From positions 124,001 through 188,000 of the forward strand of contig NZ_JABMCI010000062.1 of assembly GCF_013359775.1 (NCBI RefSeq): DNA of 64,000 nt. Direction: 5' to 3'. The position numbers and the translations under genes are program-made. Numbering within the stretch: position 1 is the stretch's first letter; each line of letters begins with the position of its first letter. The stretch comes from Cellulomonas humilata (GTDB lineage: Bacteria > Actinomycetota > Actinomycetes > Actinomycetales > Cellulomonadaceae). The notes under the pieces were generated by a model. That model was given only the letters and a program-made list of their open reading frames with translations, did no database searches and was not told the DNA's origin. Of the stretch, positions 37,378 to 47,236 are shown in pieces.

Positions 37378-38538
37378 TCAGCCGACGGTGACGACGGGAG
37401 CACCGTTGCCCGACTCGACCGGGTCCATGCTCTCCGCGAGGCGCATGGCCTCCTCGATCAGGGTCTCGACGATCAACGCCTCGGGCACGGTCTTGATGAC
37501 CTGACCCCTGACGAAGATCTGTCCCTTGCCGTTGCCGGACGCGACGCCCAGGTCCGCCTCACGGGCCTCGCCGGGTCCGTTGACGACGCACCCCATGACG
37601 GCGACGCGCAGCGGCACCTCCATGCCCTCGAGGCCGGCCGTGACGCGCTCGGCGAGCGAGTACACGTCGACCTGCGCGCGGCCGCACGACGGGCAGGACA
37701 CGATCTCGAGCTTGCGCGGCCGCAGGTTGAGCGACTGCAGGATCTGGATGCCGACCTTGACCTCCTCGACCGGCGGCGCGGACAGGGACACGCGGATGGT
37801 GTCGCCGATGCCCTTGCTCAGCAGCGCGCCGAACGCGGTGGCGGACTTGATGGTGCCCTGGAACGCGGGGCCGGCCTCGGTCACGCCGAGGTGCAGGGGC
37901 CAGTCGCCGCGCTCGGAGAGCAGCTCGTAGGCGCGGACCATGATCACGGGGTCGTTGTGCTTCACCGAGATCTTGAAGTCGCGGAAGCCGTGCTCCTCGA
38001 ACAGGGACGCCTCCCACACGGCCGACTCGACCAGAGCCTCCGGGGTGGCCTTGCCGTACTTGGCCAGCAGCCGGGGGTCCAGCGAGCCCGCGTTGACGCC
38101 GATCCGGATCGACGTGCCGGCGTCGGTCGCCGCGCGGGCGATCTCCTTGACCTGGTCGTCGAACTTGCGGATGTTGCCGGGGTTCACGCGGACGGCGGCG
38201 CAGCCGGCGTCGATCGCGGCGAACACGTACTTCGGCTGGAAGTGGATGTCGGCGATCACCGGGATCTGCGACTTGTGCGCGATCGCGGGCAGCGCGTCGG
38301 CGTCGTCCTGCGTCGGCACGGCCACGCGCACGATGTCGCAGCCGGCGGCCGTCAGCTCGGCGATCTGCTGGAGGGTCGAGTTGATGTCCGTCGTCTGCGT
38401 GGTGCACATGGACTGGACGCTGACCGGTGCGTCACCGCCGACGTCGATCTTGCCGACCTTGATCTTGCGGGTCTTGCGCCGGGGTGCCAGGACCAAGGGG
38501 GGCGCCTCCGGCATGCCGAGGCTGATCGGGATGCTCAC
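37378..38538 (-). CDS. ispG: (E)-4-hydroxy-3-methylbut-2-enyl-diphosphate synthase (flavodoxin)
   Basis: Iron-sulfur enzyme of the MEP isoprenoid pathway, converting MEcPP to HMBPP. The 386-residue protein shows [37 protein letters not shown], and [4Fe-4S] cysteines in SCPSCGR (about 280) and [10 protein letters not shown] (about 313). GTG 38538 lies six bases after GATGAT. It follows rip, but the usual third partner dxr is 15 kb away beyond the polyamine island. Confidence 0.96.
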   Translation of the reverse strand: MSIPISLGMPEAPPLVLAPRRKTRKIKVGKIDVGGDAPVSVQSMCTTQTTDINSTLQQIAELTAAGCDIVRVAVPTQDDADALPAIAHKSQIPVIADIHFQPKYVFAAIDAGCAAVRVNPGNIRKFDDQVKEIARAATDAGTSIRIGVNAGSLDPRLLAKYGKATPEALVESAVWEASLFEEHGFRDFKISVKHNDPVIMVRAYELLSERGDWPLHLGVTEAGPAFQGTIKSATAFGALLSKGIGDTIRVSLSAPPVEEVKVGIQILQSLNLRPRKLEIVSCPSCGRAQVDVYSLAERVTAGLEGMEVPLRVAVMGCVVNGPGEAREADLGVASGNGKGQIFVRGQVIKTVPEALIVETLIEEAMRLAESMDPVESGNGAPVVTVG

Positions 38539-38620
38539 CTGGCCATCATCGCACCCGGCTGGTCCCGCGCCTGCTCCACAGGGGCCGGTGTGCACGAGAT
38601 CACCCCGGGGCCCCCACGGA

Positions 38621-39931
38621 TCAGATCTGCACCGGGTTGACGATGTCGGCGTAGATCAGCAGCAGACCCACGGCGCCGAGCAGGATGAACACCGAGTACG
38701 CCAGCGGGACCAGCTTGGCCGAGTCGAACGGGCCGGGCCGGGGCAGTCCGCGCACCCGTGCGACCTGGCGCCGGGCGCCCTCCCACAGGGCCGCCACGAC
38801 GTGGCCGCCGTCGAGCGGCGGGAGCGGGATCAGGTTGAAGACGAACAGGGCGATGTTGAGCGCGGCGAGCATCTGGAGCAGCGAGGCCGCCTTGAGCTGC
38901 CAGTCGATGCCGTCGGTCGTGGCGATCTCCCCCGCGAACCGCCCGATGCCGACCACGCCGATGATGCTGGTCTCGTCCCGGGGCGTGTCGTTGACCTGCG
39001 ACTGGACCAGGTCCACGACGCGGCTGGGCAGCGTGGCGACGACCGTGATCGTCTGCCAGGTGGTGTCGGCGACGGCCGCGGGCACGCTCAGCGGGGACTG
39101 CCGGACCATCTCCCGCGACGGGGTGATGCCCAGGAAGCCGACCGGCTCGGTCACCGCGTCGCCGGCGGCGTCGAGGACCGGCTCGTCGAACTCGTCATAG
39201 ACCGGCCGCTCCGCGACGATCGGCGTGATGGTGAGGTCGACGAGCTCGCCGTCGCGCTCGACGACGACAGGGACTGCCTCCTCGCCGGTGCTGCGGATCA
39301 GGCCGGAGAGCTGGTCCCAGGACGTGATCTCGGTGCCGGCGAAGGACACGACCGTGTCCCCGGGCTCGATGCCGGCGGCGGCGGCCGGTGCGGCGTCGTC
39401 GGACGACGTGCAGGTCTGGGACGCGGGCGCGTCGGCCGGCAGGACGCACTGCGAGACCCCGGCGAGGTGCGGGGTGAACGTGGGCAGGCCGAAGCCGAGG
39501 AGCACGACCGCCATGAGCACGACCGCGATGACCAGGTTCATCACCGGGCCGCCGAGCATGACGACCAGCTTCTTGGGGGTCGACAGGTGGTAGAACGCGC
39601 GGTCGTCCTGGCCGGGCAGGATCTCCTCGGCGCTGGCCTGCCGGGCGTCCTTGGCCAGCCGGCCGAGCCAGGTGCGGGCGGGCGGGTTGCCGACGGCCGC
39701 GTCGGGCGGGTACATGCCCACGAGCCGCACGTAGCCGCCGAGCGGGATCGCCTTGAGGCCGTACTCGGTCTCCCCCTTGGTACGCGACCACAGGGTGGGT
39801 CCGAAGCCGATCATGTAGTGGCTCACGCGCACGCCGAAGCGCTTGGCGGGCACCATGTGCCCGATCTCGTGCAGCCCGATGGACAGCAGCAGCACGACGA
39901 CCACGATGAGCACAGCGACCAGGTACGCCAT
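38621..39931 (-). CDS. rip: Site-2 zinc metalloprotease (Rip/RseP family)
   Basis: Membrane-embedded protease for regulated intramembrane proteolysis, typically cleaving anti-sigma factors. The 436-residue protein has an N-terminal helix with HEIGH at residues 21-25, a PDZ-like domain ([21 protein letters not shown], about 190-260), and the second active-site motif [10 protein letters not shown] (about 370). ATG 39931 has a GGAGGGG site. Upstream lies gabT in the opposite direction, where dxr would normally be. Confidence 0.95.
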   Translation of the reverse strand: MAYLVAVLIVVVVLLLSIGLHEIGHMVPAKRFGVRVSHYMIGFGPTLWSRTKGETEYGLKAIPLGGYVRLVGMYPPDAAVGNPPARTWLGRLAKDARQASAEEILPGQDDRAFYHLSTPKKLVVMLGGPVMNLVIAVVLMAVVLLGFGLPTFTPHLAGVSQCVLPADAPASQTCTSSDDAAPAAAAGIEPGDTVVSFAGTEITSWDQLSGLIRSTGEEAVPVVVERDGELVDLTITPIVAERPVYDEFDEPVLDAAGDAVTEPVGFLGITPSREMVRQSPLSVPAAVADTTWQTITVVATLPSRVVDLVQSQVNDTPRDETSIIGVVGIGRFAGEIATTDGIDWQLKAASLLQMLAALNIALFVFNLIPLPPLDGGHVVAALWEGARRQVARVRGLPRPGPFDSAKLVPLAYSVFILLGAVGLLLIYADIVNPVQI

Positions 39932-40125
39932 CGACCCCTCCGTCACGAACCTGCGCGCACGCGGCAGGGCGGGGCCGTCGTCGACCCGCGCGAGGCCATC
40001 TTCCCCCGACTCCCTGGGAACCTCCTGCACGCGCGCCCTGACCACCCGATCGGCGGGGTGCGGGGCGCCGCCGATCGGTCGGCGGATTTCGTCGCGCGAT
40101 GCTTTCCCGAGCACGAGATCGGCAC

Positions 40126-40131
40126 TAGCGT
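40126..40131 (+). promoter_or_regulatory. -10 element (TAGCGT) of gabT, leaderless
   Basis: TAGCGT is followed by CCCCTC and ATG 40138. Upstream at 40083-40094, GGATTTCGTCGC matches 10 of 12 bases of part of the island motif GGAATCCGTCGC. Confidence 0.55.
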
Positions 40132-40137
40132 CCCCTC

Positions 40138-41484
40138 ATGACCACCGTTTCCACCCCTGCATCCCCCCTCGAGCAGCGCCGCGTCCTGCGCACGACGATC
40201 CCGGGTCCGCGCTCGGTCGCCCTGGGCGTGCGGCGTGCAGCGGCTGTCGCGGCGGGCGTGTCGTCCACGCTCCCCGTCTACGTGGCGCGGGCCTCGGGAG
40301 CGGTCATCGAGGACGTCGACGGCAACGTGCTCATCGACCTGGGGTCCGGCATCGCCGTGACGTCGGTCGGGGCGAGCGCACCCGAGGTGACGGCTGCGGT
40401 CGCCGCGCAGGCCGCCGACTTCACGCACACCTGCTTCATGATCAGCCCGTACGAGGAGTACGTCGCCGTGTGCGAGGGGCTCGCGCGCGTGACACCGGGC
40501 AGCCACGACAAGCGGTCGGTGCTGGTCAACTCCGGTGCGGAGGCCGTCGAGAACGCGGTGAAGATCGCCCGGCGCGCCACGGGTCGCCCCGCGGTCCTGG
40601 TCCTCGACCACGCCTACCACGGGCGCACCAACCTCACGATGGCGATGACCGCACGGGCCATGCCCTACAAGACGGGGTTCGGACCGTTCGCCGGCGAGGT
40701 CTACCGGGTCCCCGCGTCCTACCCGCTGCGCGACCCGGAGGGCATGACCGGCGAGCAGGCTGCGCTGCGCGCGATCGACGTCGCCGAGCGCCAGGTGGGC
40801 GCGGACCAGGTGGCGGCGCTCGTCGTCGAGCCGATCCTGGGCGAGGGCGGGTTCGTCGTGCCGGCCCCGGGCTTCCTGTCGACGCTCGCCTCCTGGGCGG
40901 CCGACAAGGGCATCGTGCTGGTGGCCGACGAGGTGCAGACCGGGTTCGCCCGGACGGGGGCCATGTTCGCGATGGAGCACGAGGGGGTCGTCCCCGACCT
41001 GGTCGCCCTGGCCAAGGGCATCGCCGGCGGGCTGCCGCTCGGGGCCGTCACCGGGCGCGCCGAGCTCCTCGACGCGGTGCACGCCGGCGGCCTCGGAGGC
41101 ACGTTCGGCGGCAACCCGCTCGCGTGCGCGGCCGCGCTGGCGTCGCTGGAGATCTACGAGCGCGACGACCTCGCCGGCGCCGCGCGGGCCATCGAGGCCG
41201 CGGTCCTGCCTCGCCTCACCGCGCTCCAGCGGGACGTCCCTGCGATCGCCGACGTGCGCGGCCGCGGCGCCATGCTCGCGCTCGAGCTGGTCCGGCCCGG
41301 CACGCTCGAGCCCGACAAGGCGGCGGCGCAGCGGGTCGCGGCGGCCTGTGCGGCACAGGGGGTGCTGGTCCTCACGTGCGGCACCTGGGGGAACGTCCTG
41401 CGGCTGCTCCCTCCGCTGGTCATCGGCCACGACCTGCTGGACGAGGCGCTGACCGTGCTCGAGGACGCGCTCCGGACCGTCTAG
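40138..41484 (+). CDS. gabT: 4-aminobutyrate aminotransferase
   Basis: PLP enzyme transferring the amino group of GABA to 2-oxoglutarate, giving succinate semialdehyde. The 448-residue class III aminotransferase has VNSGAEAVENAVKIAR, DHAYHGRTNLTMAMT, the DEVQTGFARTG motif and the PLP lysine in ALAKGIAGGLPLG (about 293). The island upstream supplies GABA from putrescine; a matching dehydrogenase is at 11.6 kb. ATG 40138 lies six bases after a -10 element. Confidence 0.93.
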   Translation: MTTVSTPASPLEQRRVLRTTIPGPRSVALGVRRAAAVAAGVSSTLPVYVARASGAVIEDVDGNVLIDLGSGIAVTSVGASAPEVTAAVAAQAADFTHTCFMISPYEEYVAVCEGLARVTPGSHDKRSVLVNSGAEAVENAVKIARRATGRPAVLVLDHAYHGRTNLTMAMTARAMPYKTGFGPFAGEVYRVPASYPLRDPEGMTGEQAALRAIDVAERQVGADQVAALVVEPILGEGGFVVPAPGFLSTLASWAADKGIVLVADEVQTGFARTGAMFAMEHEGVVPDLVALAKGIAGGLPLGAVTGRAELLDAVHAGGLGGTFGGNPLACAAALASLEIYERDDLAGAARAIEAAVLPRLTALQRDVPAIADVRGRGAMLALELVRPGTLEPDKAAAQRVAAACAAQGVLVLTCGTWGNVLRLLPPLVIGHDLLDEALTVLEDALRTV

Positions 41485-41548
41485 GTTGCTGCGGGCGGTC
41501 GGGACATTCGGCCCTGGACCGGCCCCACACCCCCTCGCTAGAACGGGA

Positions 41549-41585
41549 CCGAGGGCACCCAGCCCGCCAGTGCGGACGCCCTCGG
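41549..41585 (+). promoter_or_regulatory. Leader hairpin upstream of secreted Ig-like gene
   Basis: CCGAGGGC (41549-41556) pairs with GCCCTCGG (41578-41585) just before the GGAGG ribosome binding site. TAGAAC at 41539-41544 could be the -10, which would put the hairpin near the 5' end of the mRNA. Confidence 0.4.
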
Positions 41586-41601
41586 GACGAGGAGGTCCCC
41601 G

Positions 41602-42930
41602 ATGAGTGGGTCGGAGCAGCGGAGGTTCCTGACGGGTCGACACGCGGCGTGGTGGTCGGTCCTTGTTCTCGTCGTCGCCGGCCTGGGCCTCGGTGTCGCA
41701 CCCGCGGCCGCCGCAGACGCGGCCGTCTCGTTCACCGTCCAGGCACGCACGTGGGTCCCGGCAGGCACCGCCTTCTCCGTGTCGGTCACCGCGCGAGACT
41801 CCGCGGGCGCGGTCGTGCCCTCGTACCGCGGCACGGTCGCGATCACGAGCGACGACCCGCGCGCACCGGTGCTGCCCGCGGCCTACACGTTCACGAGCGC
41901 CGACCGCGGGGTCCGCTCGCTGCCCGGGGTGGTCCTCCACACCGCAGGCACGCGGACGCTCAGCGCGACCGACACGGTCCTGCCGACCCTGACGGGCCGG
42001 AGCGCGCCGATCCACGTGTCGCCCGGACCCCTTGCCGCTCTGACCGTCTCGGCGCCCTACCGGGCCGTCGCGGGGATCGGGTTCTCGGTCTCCGTCACGG
42101 CGAAGGACTCCTGGCAGAACCGGGTGGTCTCCTACCGGGGAAGCGTTCGGTTCGGCAGCGACGACGCACGGGTCCGGTCCCTGCCGTCGCCGTACACGTT
42201 CACCAGCGCCGACCAGGGCACCCGCACGTTCCCCGGAGTCACCCTGGTGAGCACGGGCACGCACACCGTGACCGCCACAGACGTCGCTCGGCCGAGCGCC
42301 ACCGGCACGGACGCGGTCGCGGTCGCCAACGCCCAGGCGGGCGTGGAGGGCCAGGTCCTGTCCGGCCTCGACCCGCTCGCCGGCGCGACGGTCACCGTGT
42401 ACGACGCGACGACGGGTCAGCCCCTGCGCTCGGCGAAGGCGGACATCGACGGCTACCGCTACCGGATCACCGGCCTCCCGGCCGGTCCGGTGAAGATCGG
42501 CGCGGTCGCCGGAGGCGCGTACCTCCCCGAGTTCGCGAACGACCAGCCGACGTTCGCGCTCGCGCAGGTGTTCACCTTGGTACCGGGACAGGTACTGACC
42601 CAGGGCTGGGGCGAGCCGTTCGGGCCGTACCTCGACCTGGCGTACATGCCCGCGGGTGTCGAGGGCACCGTCACAGGGACGGCCGAACCCGGAGCCCCGC
42701 AGCTCCCGCTCGAGGGCGTGGCGATCGAGGTCCGGAGCAAGACGACCGGCGCGCTGGCCGGCACCGCATCCACCGACGCAGCGGGGTGGTTCACGGTGGG
42801 CGACCTGGTGCCGAACGCCTACGTGGTGACCGGTCACAAGGACGGCTGGAACGACTTCACCGTCTTCGTGACCCTGCCGCGAGGCTTCGTGTCAGGGATC
42901 GGAGTGGGGATGCTGCCGGCGGGCTCGTGA
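41602..42930 (+). CDS. Secreted protein with two Ig-like repeats and carboxypeptidase-regulatory-like domains
   Basis: The 442-residue product has a signal peptide (hydrophobic VLVLVVAGLGLGVAPAAAADA, cleavage near 40). Two repeats of about 90 residues follow, each with VSVTA, PSYRG/VSYRG, YTFTSAD and LPGV/FPGV, and then two segments resembling carboxypeptidase-regulatory/prealbumin-like beta domains (GVEGQVLSGLDPLAGATVTVYDA; GVEGTVTGTAEPG). No sortase signal or catalytic domain is seen. It looks like an extracellular adhesive or structural protein. Its place in the polyamine island is unexplained. Confidence 0.8.
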   Translation: MSGSEQRRFLTGRHAAWWSVLVLVVAGLGLGVAPAAAADAAVSFTVQARTWVPAGTAFSVSVTARDSAGAVVPSYRGTVAITSDDPRAPVLPAAYTFTSADRGVRSLPGVVLHTAGTRTLSATDTVLPTLTGRSAPIHVSPGPLAALTVSAPYRAVAGIGFSVSVTAKDSWQNRVVSYRGSVRFGSDDARVRSLPSPYTFTSADQGTRTFPGVTLVSTGTHTVTATDVARPSATGTDAVAVANAQAGVEGQVLSGLDPLAGATVTVYDATTGQPLRSAKADIDGYRYRITGLPAGPVKIGAVAGGAYLPEFANDQPTFALAQVFTLVPGQVLTQGWGEPFGPYLDLAYMPAGVEGTVTGTAEPGAPQLPLEGVAIEVRSKTTGALAGTASTDAAGWFTVGDLVPNAYVVTGHKDGWNDFTVFVTLPRGFVSGIGVGMLPAGS

Positions 42931-42956
42931 CCTGACGCGCGCGTCCCGGCTCCCGG

Positions 42957-44252
42957 TCAGGTGGGCCGACCCGCCGGGACGCGCTCCTCCAGGCCCCACG
43001 GCGAGCCGTAGCCCTCCGGGGTCGGGGCCGCGAGCAGCTCGAGGAACGGGACCGCGTCGAACGCCTCCGGGCCGAGCACGCCGGTCCCGGTCCACGTGCC
43101 GGCGGCCAGGAGCTCGAGCGCGACGACGGGGTTGACGGCCGTCTGCCACACGACGCACTGCGCGCCGTACTCGGCCATCGACCAGGCGTTGTCGACCAGG
43201 TGGTACAGGTACACCTCGCGCGGGGTGCCGTCGGTGCCGGTGCCGGTCACGAGGAGGCCGGCGCACGTCGAACCGGTCATGCGCGGGCCGATCGTCGCCG
43301 GGTCGGGCAAGGAGGCGGCGACGACGTCCCGCGGGCTCACCTGGACGCCTCGTACGGTGACGGGCTCGGTCTTGTCGAGGCCGAGGCGGTGCAGCGTCTG
43401 GAGCACCCCGATGAACTCCTCGCCCAGCCCGTACTTGAACGTCACCTTCCGGGCGTCCACCCAGCGGGGCATCAGGAGCACCTCCTCGTGCTCGACGTGC
43501 ACGCACTCCACGTCGCCGATCGGGTCCGGGAACCGGAACACCTCCGGCTCGTGGAACGGCGCCACGGTGAACCAGCCGTCCTCGAGCCCTGCGCCGGCCT
43601 CCGCGCGGTCCGCCGACCAGATCACCGGCGGGTTGAGGCACTCCTCGATGGTGGTCCAGATGGAGAACGAGGGCGCGAAGATCGGCTCGCCGTCGTCGCC
43701 CAGCACCTCGAGGTTGGCGCCGTCGCGCACTCCCAGCTCGTCGATCGCGGAGAACAGGTGGTCGGCGGCGTACCGCGCGAAGACGTCCGACAGCCCGGGC
43801 TCGACGCCGATGCCGACCAGCGCCAGCTGCCCGTCGGCCTCCCACGTCCCGGCCTGGGCGAACTGCTCGTCGCCCAGCTTCACACCCGGCAGCTCGTACG
43901 GACGCTCCGGATGGGCACGGGACAGGGACATCGCCATGTCCAGGTAGTGCGCACCGGCCGCGTGCACGCCCTCGAAGATGGGCAGGACGAACCGCGGGTC
44001 GACCGCGTTGAGCACGTGGGTCGCGCCGTGCTCGCGGACCAGCGCCTCGACCGCGGACGCGCTGGACGCGTCCACCACGGCCGCCGCGAACCGGCCGCCC
44101 ACGACGTCGTGCGCGCTCGCCGCCTCGACGGTCCGCTGCGCCCGCCCGAGGTCCACGTCGGCCACGACCAGCCGCTCGAAGAACCGCCGTCGCGCCGCGA
44201 TCCGGGCGACCGCGTCGCCCACCCCGCCGCTGCCGACCACCAGGATCCGCAC
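42957..44252 (-). CDS. Saccharopine dehydrogenase-like oxidoreductase
   Basis: NAD(P)-dependent enzyme of 431 residues with a Rossmann start VRILVVGSGGVGDAVARIAA and the family's THVLNAVDPRFVLPIFEG and GVEPGLSDVFARYAADHL. Relatives include saccharopine, carboxy(nor)spermidine and lysine-ketoglutarate type enzymes. It follows potC directly, and a GTG at 44273 would overlap the potC stop (GTGA); GTG 44252 is preferred because GGAGG lies eight bases upstream. Operon position suggests a polyamine substrate, which is inference. Confidence 0.8.
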   Translation of the reverse strand: MRILVVGSGGVGDAVARIAARRRFFERLVVADVDLGRAQRTVEAASAHDVVGGRFAAAVVDASSASAVEALVREHGATHVLNAVDPRFVLPIFEGVHAAGAHYLDMAMSLSRAHPERPYELPGVKLGDEQFAQAGTWEADGQLALVGIGVEPGLSDVFARYAADHLFSAIDELGVRDGANLEVLGDDGEPIFAPSFSIWTTIEECLNPPVIWSADRAEAGAGLEDGWFTVAPFHEPEVFRFPDPIGDVECVHVEHEEVLLMPRWVDARKVTFKYGLGEEFIGVLQTLHRLGLDKTEPVTVRGVQVSPRDVVAASLPDPATIGPRMTGSTCAGLLVTGTGTDGTPREVYLYHLVDNAWSMAEYGAQCVVWQTAVNPVVALELLAAGTWTGTGVLGPEAFDAVPFLELLAAPTPEGYGSPWGLEERVPAGRPT

Positions 44253-44269
44253 GAGTGTCGCCTCCGACC

Positions 44270-45136
44270 TCACTGTGTCGTTCGCGGTGCCCGGAGCCGC
44301 TTGCTCCGGGCGTAGCCGAGCACCTGGACCAGCACGACGATAGCCAGGGCCAGGACGAACATGAACGAGCTGATGACGTTGGCCTGCGGGGGGATCCCGC
44401 GGGTGGCCGACACGTACACGAACTTCGGGAACGTCGTGTACGAGCCCGACGTGAAGTTGGTGACGATGAAGTCGTCGAAGCTCAGGCTGAACGCCAGCAG
44501 CGCCGCCGCGGCGATGCCCGGGATGAGCAGCGGGAACGTCACCCGCCAGAACGCCTGCCACGGCGACGCGTACAGGTCGGCGGCAGCTTCCTCGAGCGCG
44601 GGGTCCAGGCTGGAGACGCGGGCCTTGACCGTGACGACGACGAAGCTGATGCAGAACAGCACGTGCGCCGCGACGACCGTGCCGAAGCCGAGCGGGACCC
44701 GCAGCGTGAGGAACTGCGCCAGCAGCGCGGCGCCGAGCACCACCTCGGGCGTGGACATCGGCAGGAAGATCAGCAGGTTCGTCAGCGCGCGCCCCCGGAA
44801 CCGGAACCGGACCAGAGCGATCGCCACCAGCGTGCCCAGCGCCGTCGCGACCAGGGTGGACACGACGCCCACCTGGAGCGAGTTGGCGAACGCCTCGCAC
44901 ACCTGGGGCGCCCCGCAGGGGTTCCGCCAGTTGTCCAGCGTGAAGCCGCGCCACACCAGGTTGGTCTTGCCGGCGTCGTTGAACGAGAACATGACCGTGT
45001 ACGCGACCGGCACCATCAGGTAGACGAACGCCAGCGCGGCGAACACCGGCACGATCAGGTCCCCGAGCCGCCGACGGGGGCGGCGGGCGGGCGGTGCCGC
45101 GGTCGTCGCCTCGACGCGGTCGAGCACCGCGGTCAC
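44270..45136 (-). CDS. potC: Spermidine/putrescine ABC transporter permease PotC
   Basis: Second permease of the polyamine importer. The 288-residue protein has six predicted membrane helices and the permease-ATPase coupling loop EEAAADLYASPWQAFWRVTFPLLIPGI (about 185-212), with LSFDDFIVTNF typical of PotC. The GTG start overlaps the potB stop (GTGA). The genes run potD-potA-potB-potC. Confidence 0.93.
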   Translation of the reverse strand: MTAVLDRVEATTAAPPARRPRRRLGDLIVPVFAALAFVYLMVPVAYTVMFSFNDAGKTNLVWRGFTLDNWRNPCGAPQVCEAFANSLQVGVVSTLVATALGTLVAIALVRFRFRGRALTNLLIFLPMSTPEVVLGAALLAQFLTLRVPLGFGTVVAAHVLFCISFVVVTVKARVSSLDPALEEAAADLYASPWQAFWRVTFPLLIPGIAAAALLAFSLSFDDFIVTNFTSGSYTTFPKFVYVSATRGIPPQANVISSFMFVLALAIVVLVQVLGYARSKRLRAPRTTQ

Positions 45137-46053
45137 AGCAGGTCCTCCGTCCCGGACCGCCGGATGTACGCCCCGACGAGCAGCAGGATCGCGACCATGA
45201 GCACCACCGACAGGGACGCGGCCGTCGGGTAGTCGAGCACCTTGAAGAACCGGGCGTCGATCACCTGGCCCACCATGGCCGTGTTGGTGTTGTTGCCCAG
45301 CAGGGAGGCGTTCACGTAGTCGCCGGCGGCGGGGATGAACACGAGCAGGGTGCCCGCGACCACCCCGGGCATGGACAGCGGCCACGTGACCGTGCGGAAG
45401 GTCGTGGTCGGCGACGCGTACAGGTCGGCACCGGCCTCGAGGAGCCGCGAGTCCAGCCGCTCGAGGGCAGCGAAGATGGGCAGGACCATGAACGGCAGGA
45501 AGTTGTAGGTCAGGCCGCTGACCACGGCGAACGGGGTCGCGGTCAGGCGCTCGTCCGCGGGCAGCAGGTGCAGCCAGTGCAGGAGGGTCACCACGAGGGC
45601 GTCGTCGGCGAGGATCTGCTTCCAGGCGATGGTCCGCAGGATGAAGCTGGTGAAGAACGGCGCGACGACGAGCACGAGGAGCAGCCCCTGGAGGAGCTTG
45701 CGACCCCGCGCCCGGACCGCGATCGCGTAGGCCAGCGGGTAGCCGATGACCAGCGACGCCACCGTGGCCAGGAACGCGAACCAGAACGAGCGCAGGATGG
45801 CCGGCCAGAACTGGGCGATCGCGTCGGTGTAGTTCTGCCAGTGCAGCGCGGGCTGGTACTCCCCCACGTCGCCGCCCGGGACCGGGACGTACAGCGAGGT
45901 GGCCAGCAACGCGCCGACGGGCACCACGAAGAACAGGACCAGGTAGATCAGGCCGGGGCCGAGCAGGACCAGGTGGGCGCGCTGGGCGGTCCGCCGCGGC
46001 GGTGGGGCCGAGTCGCCGGAGACGCTCTCCCCGAGAGCCGCAGCGATGCTCAC
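45133..46053 (-). CDS. potB: Spermidine/putrescine ABC transporter permease PotB
   Basis: First permease of the polyamine importer, 306 residues and six membrane helices. It has GLIYLVLFFVVPVGALLATSLYV at the first helix, PFFTSFILRTIAWKQIL, and the coupling loop LLEAGADLYASPTTTFRTVTWPLSMPGV. GTG 46053 lies seven bases after the potA stop, with GAGGG between. Confidence 0.93.
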   Translation of the reverse strand: MSIAAALGESVSGDSAPPPRRTAQRAHLVLLGPGLIYLVLFFVVPVGALLATSLYVPVPGGDVGEYQPALHWQNYTDAIAQFWPAILRSFWFAFLATVASLVIGYPLAYAIAVRARGRKLLQGLLLVLVVAPFFTSFILRTIAWKQILADDALVVTLLHWLHLLPADERLTATPFAVVSGLTYNFLPFMVLPIFAALERLDSRLLEAGADLYASPTTTFRTVTWPLSMPGVVAGTLLVFIPAAGDYVNASLLGNNTNTAMVGQVIDARFFKVLDYPTAASLSVVLMVAILLLVGAYIRRSGTEDLL

Positions 46054-46060
46054 AGGACCC

Positions 46061-47236
46061 TCACGGCTCGTCGTCCAGGTCGACCGTGCCCTCGTCGCGA
46101 GCCTGCGCACCGTCGAGGCCGAAGGTGAAGTCCACGGCCCAGGCCAGGCGCACGGTCGAGCCGACCGCCACGGTGGCGCCGCCGAGCAGGTTCTGCGCGA
46201 AGACGCCGAACGTACCCAGCCCGGCGACCTCCACCTGGTACTGCGTGCTCACGCCCATGAACGACACGTCGGTGACGACGCCGGGGCCGAGCACGTTCTC
46301 GCCACGGCCGGGAGCCTGGTCGCCCACCAGCAGCCGCATCTTCTCCGGCCGGGCGCCGACCAGCACGGCGCCCTCCGTCCGCACGGCGCGCGCCTGCGGG
46401 ACCAGCACCCGCGTGCCGCGGACGTCCACGCCGAGCAGGCCACGCTTGGTCAGCCGCTCGGTCACGGTCCCGGCCACCAGGTTGGACTGACCGAGGAAGT
46501 TGGCGACGAACGAGGTACGCGGCAGCTCGTACAGCTCGGCCGGCGAGCCCATCTGCTCGATCCGCCCGCGGTTCATCACGGCGACCGTGTCGGCCATGGT
46601 CATGGCCTCCTCCTGGTCGTGCGTGACGTGCACGAACGTGAGCCCGACCTCGGTCTGGATCCGCTTGAGCTCGAGCTGCATCTGGCGCCGGAGCTTGAGG
46701 TCCAGCGCGCCGAGCGGCTCGTCCAGGAGCAGCAGCGCCGGGCGGTTCACCAGCGCGCGGGCGAGCGCGACCCGCTGCTGCTGACCGCCGGAGAGCTGGC
46801 CCGGCTTGCGGTCGGCGAGGTGCCCGAGCTCCACCAGGTCGAGCCCGTCGGCCACGCGCCCGGGGATGCCGCTCGCGCGCGAGCGCTTGAGCCCGAACGC
46901 CACGTTCTCCCGCACGGTCAGGTGCGGGAAGAGGGCGTAGCTCTGGAAGACGGTGTTGACCGGCCGCTGGTGCGCCCGCGTGCCGGTCACGTCCCTGCCA
47001 CCGATGGAGATCGTCCCCGCGCTCGGCTGCTCCAGCCCGGCGACCATCCGCAGGGTCGTCGTCTTGCCGCACCCCGACGGTCCGAGGAGCGCGAAGAACG
47101 ACCCCGACGGGACGGTGAGCGTGAGGTCGTCGACCGCGACGAACGCGCCGAACGCCTTGGTCACGCGCTCGATCTCGAGCGCGGCACCACCCGAGCCCGT
47201 CGCATCCGCCCGGGAGGCGGAGGCGGTCGTCGTCAT
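46061..47236 (-). CDS. potA: Spermidine/putrescine ABC transporter ATP-binding protein PotA
   Basis: ATPase that powers polyamine import. The 391-residue protein shows Walker A GPSGCGKTT (about 48), Q-loop NTVFQSYALFPHL, signature LSGGQQQRVALARAL, Walker B LLLLDEPLGALD and HVTHDQEEAM, followed by a TOBE domain. Its ATG overlaps the potD stop (ATGA). Confidence 0.95.
   Translation of the reverse strand: MTTTASASRADATGSGGAALEIERVTKAFGAFVAVDDLTLTVPSGSFFALLGPSGCGKTTTLRMVAGLEQPSAGTISIGGRDVTGTRAHQRPVNTVFQSYALFPHLTVRENVAFGLKRSRASGIPGRVADGLDLVELGHLADRKPGQLSGGQQQRVALARALVNRPALLLLDEPLGALDLKLRRQMQLELKRIQTEVGLTFVHVTHDQEEAMTMADTVAVMNRGRIEQMGSPAELYELPRTSFVANFLGQSNLVAGTVTERLTKRGLLGVDVRGTRVLVPQARAVRTEGAVLVGARPEKMRLLVGDQAPGRGENVLGPGVVTDVSFMGVSTQYQVEVAGLGTFGVFAQNLLGGATVAVGSTVRLAWAVDFTFGLDGAQARDEGTVDLDDEP

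Noticed and set aside
42897..44954. 665-residue ORF reading from potC region through the saccharopine dehydrogenase
   Set aside because: The first 230 residues are an off-frame shadow of potC; the enzyme starts at 44252.
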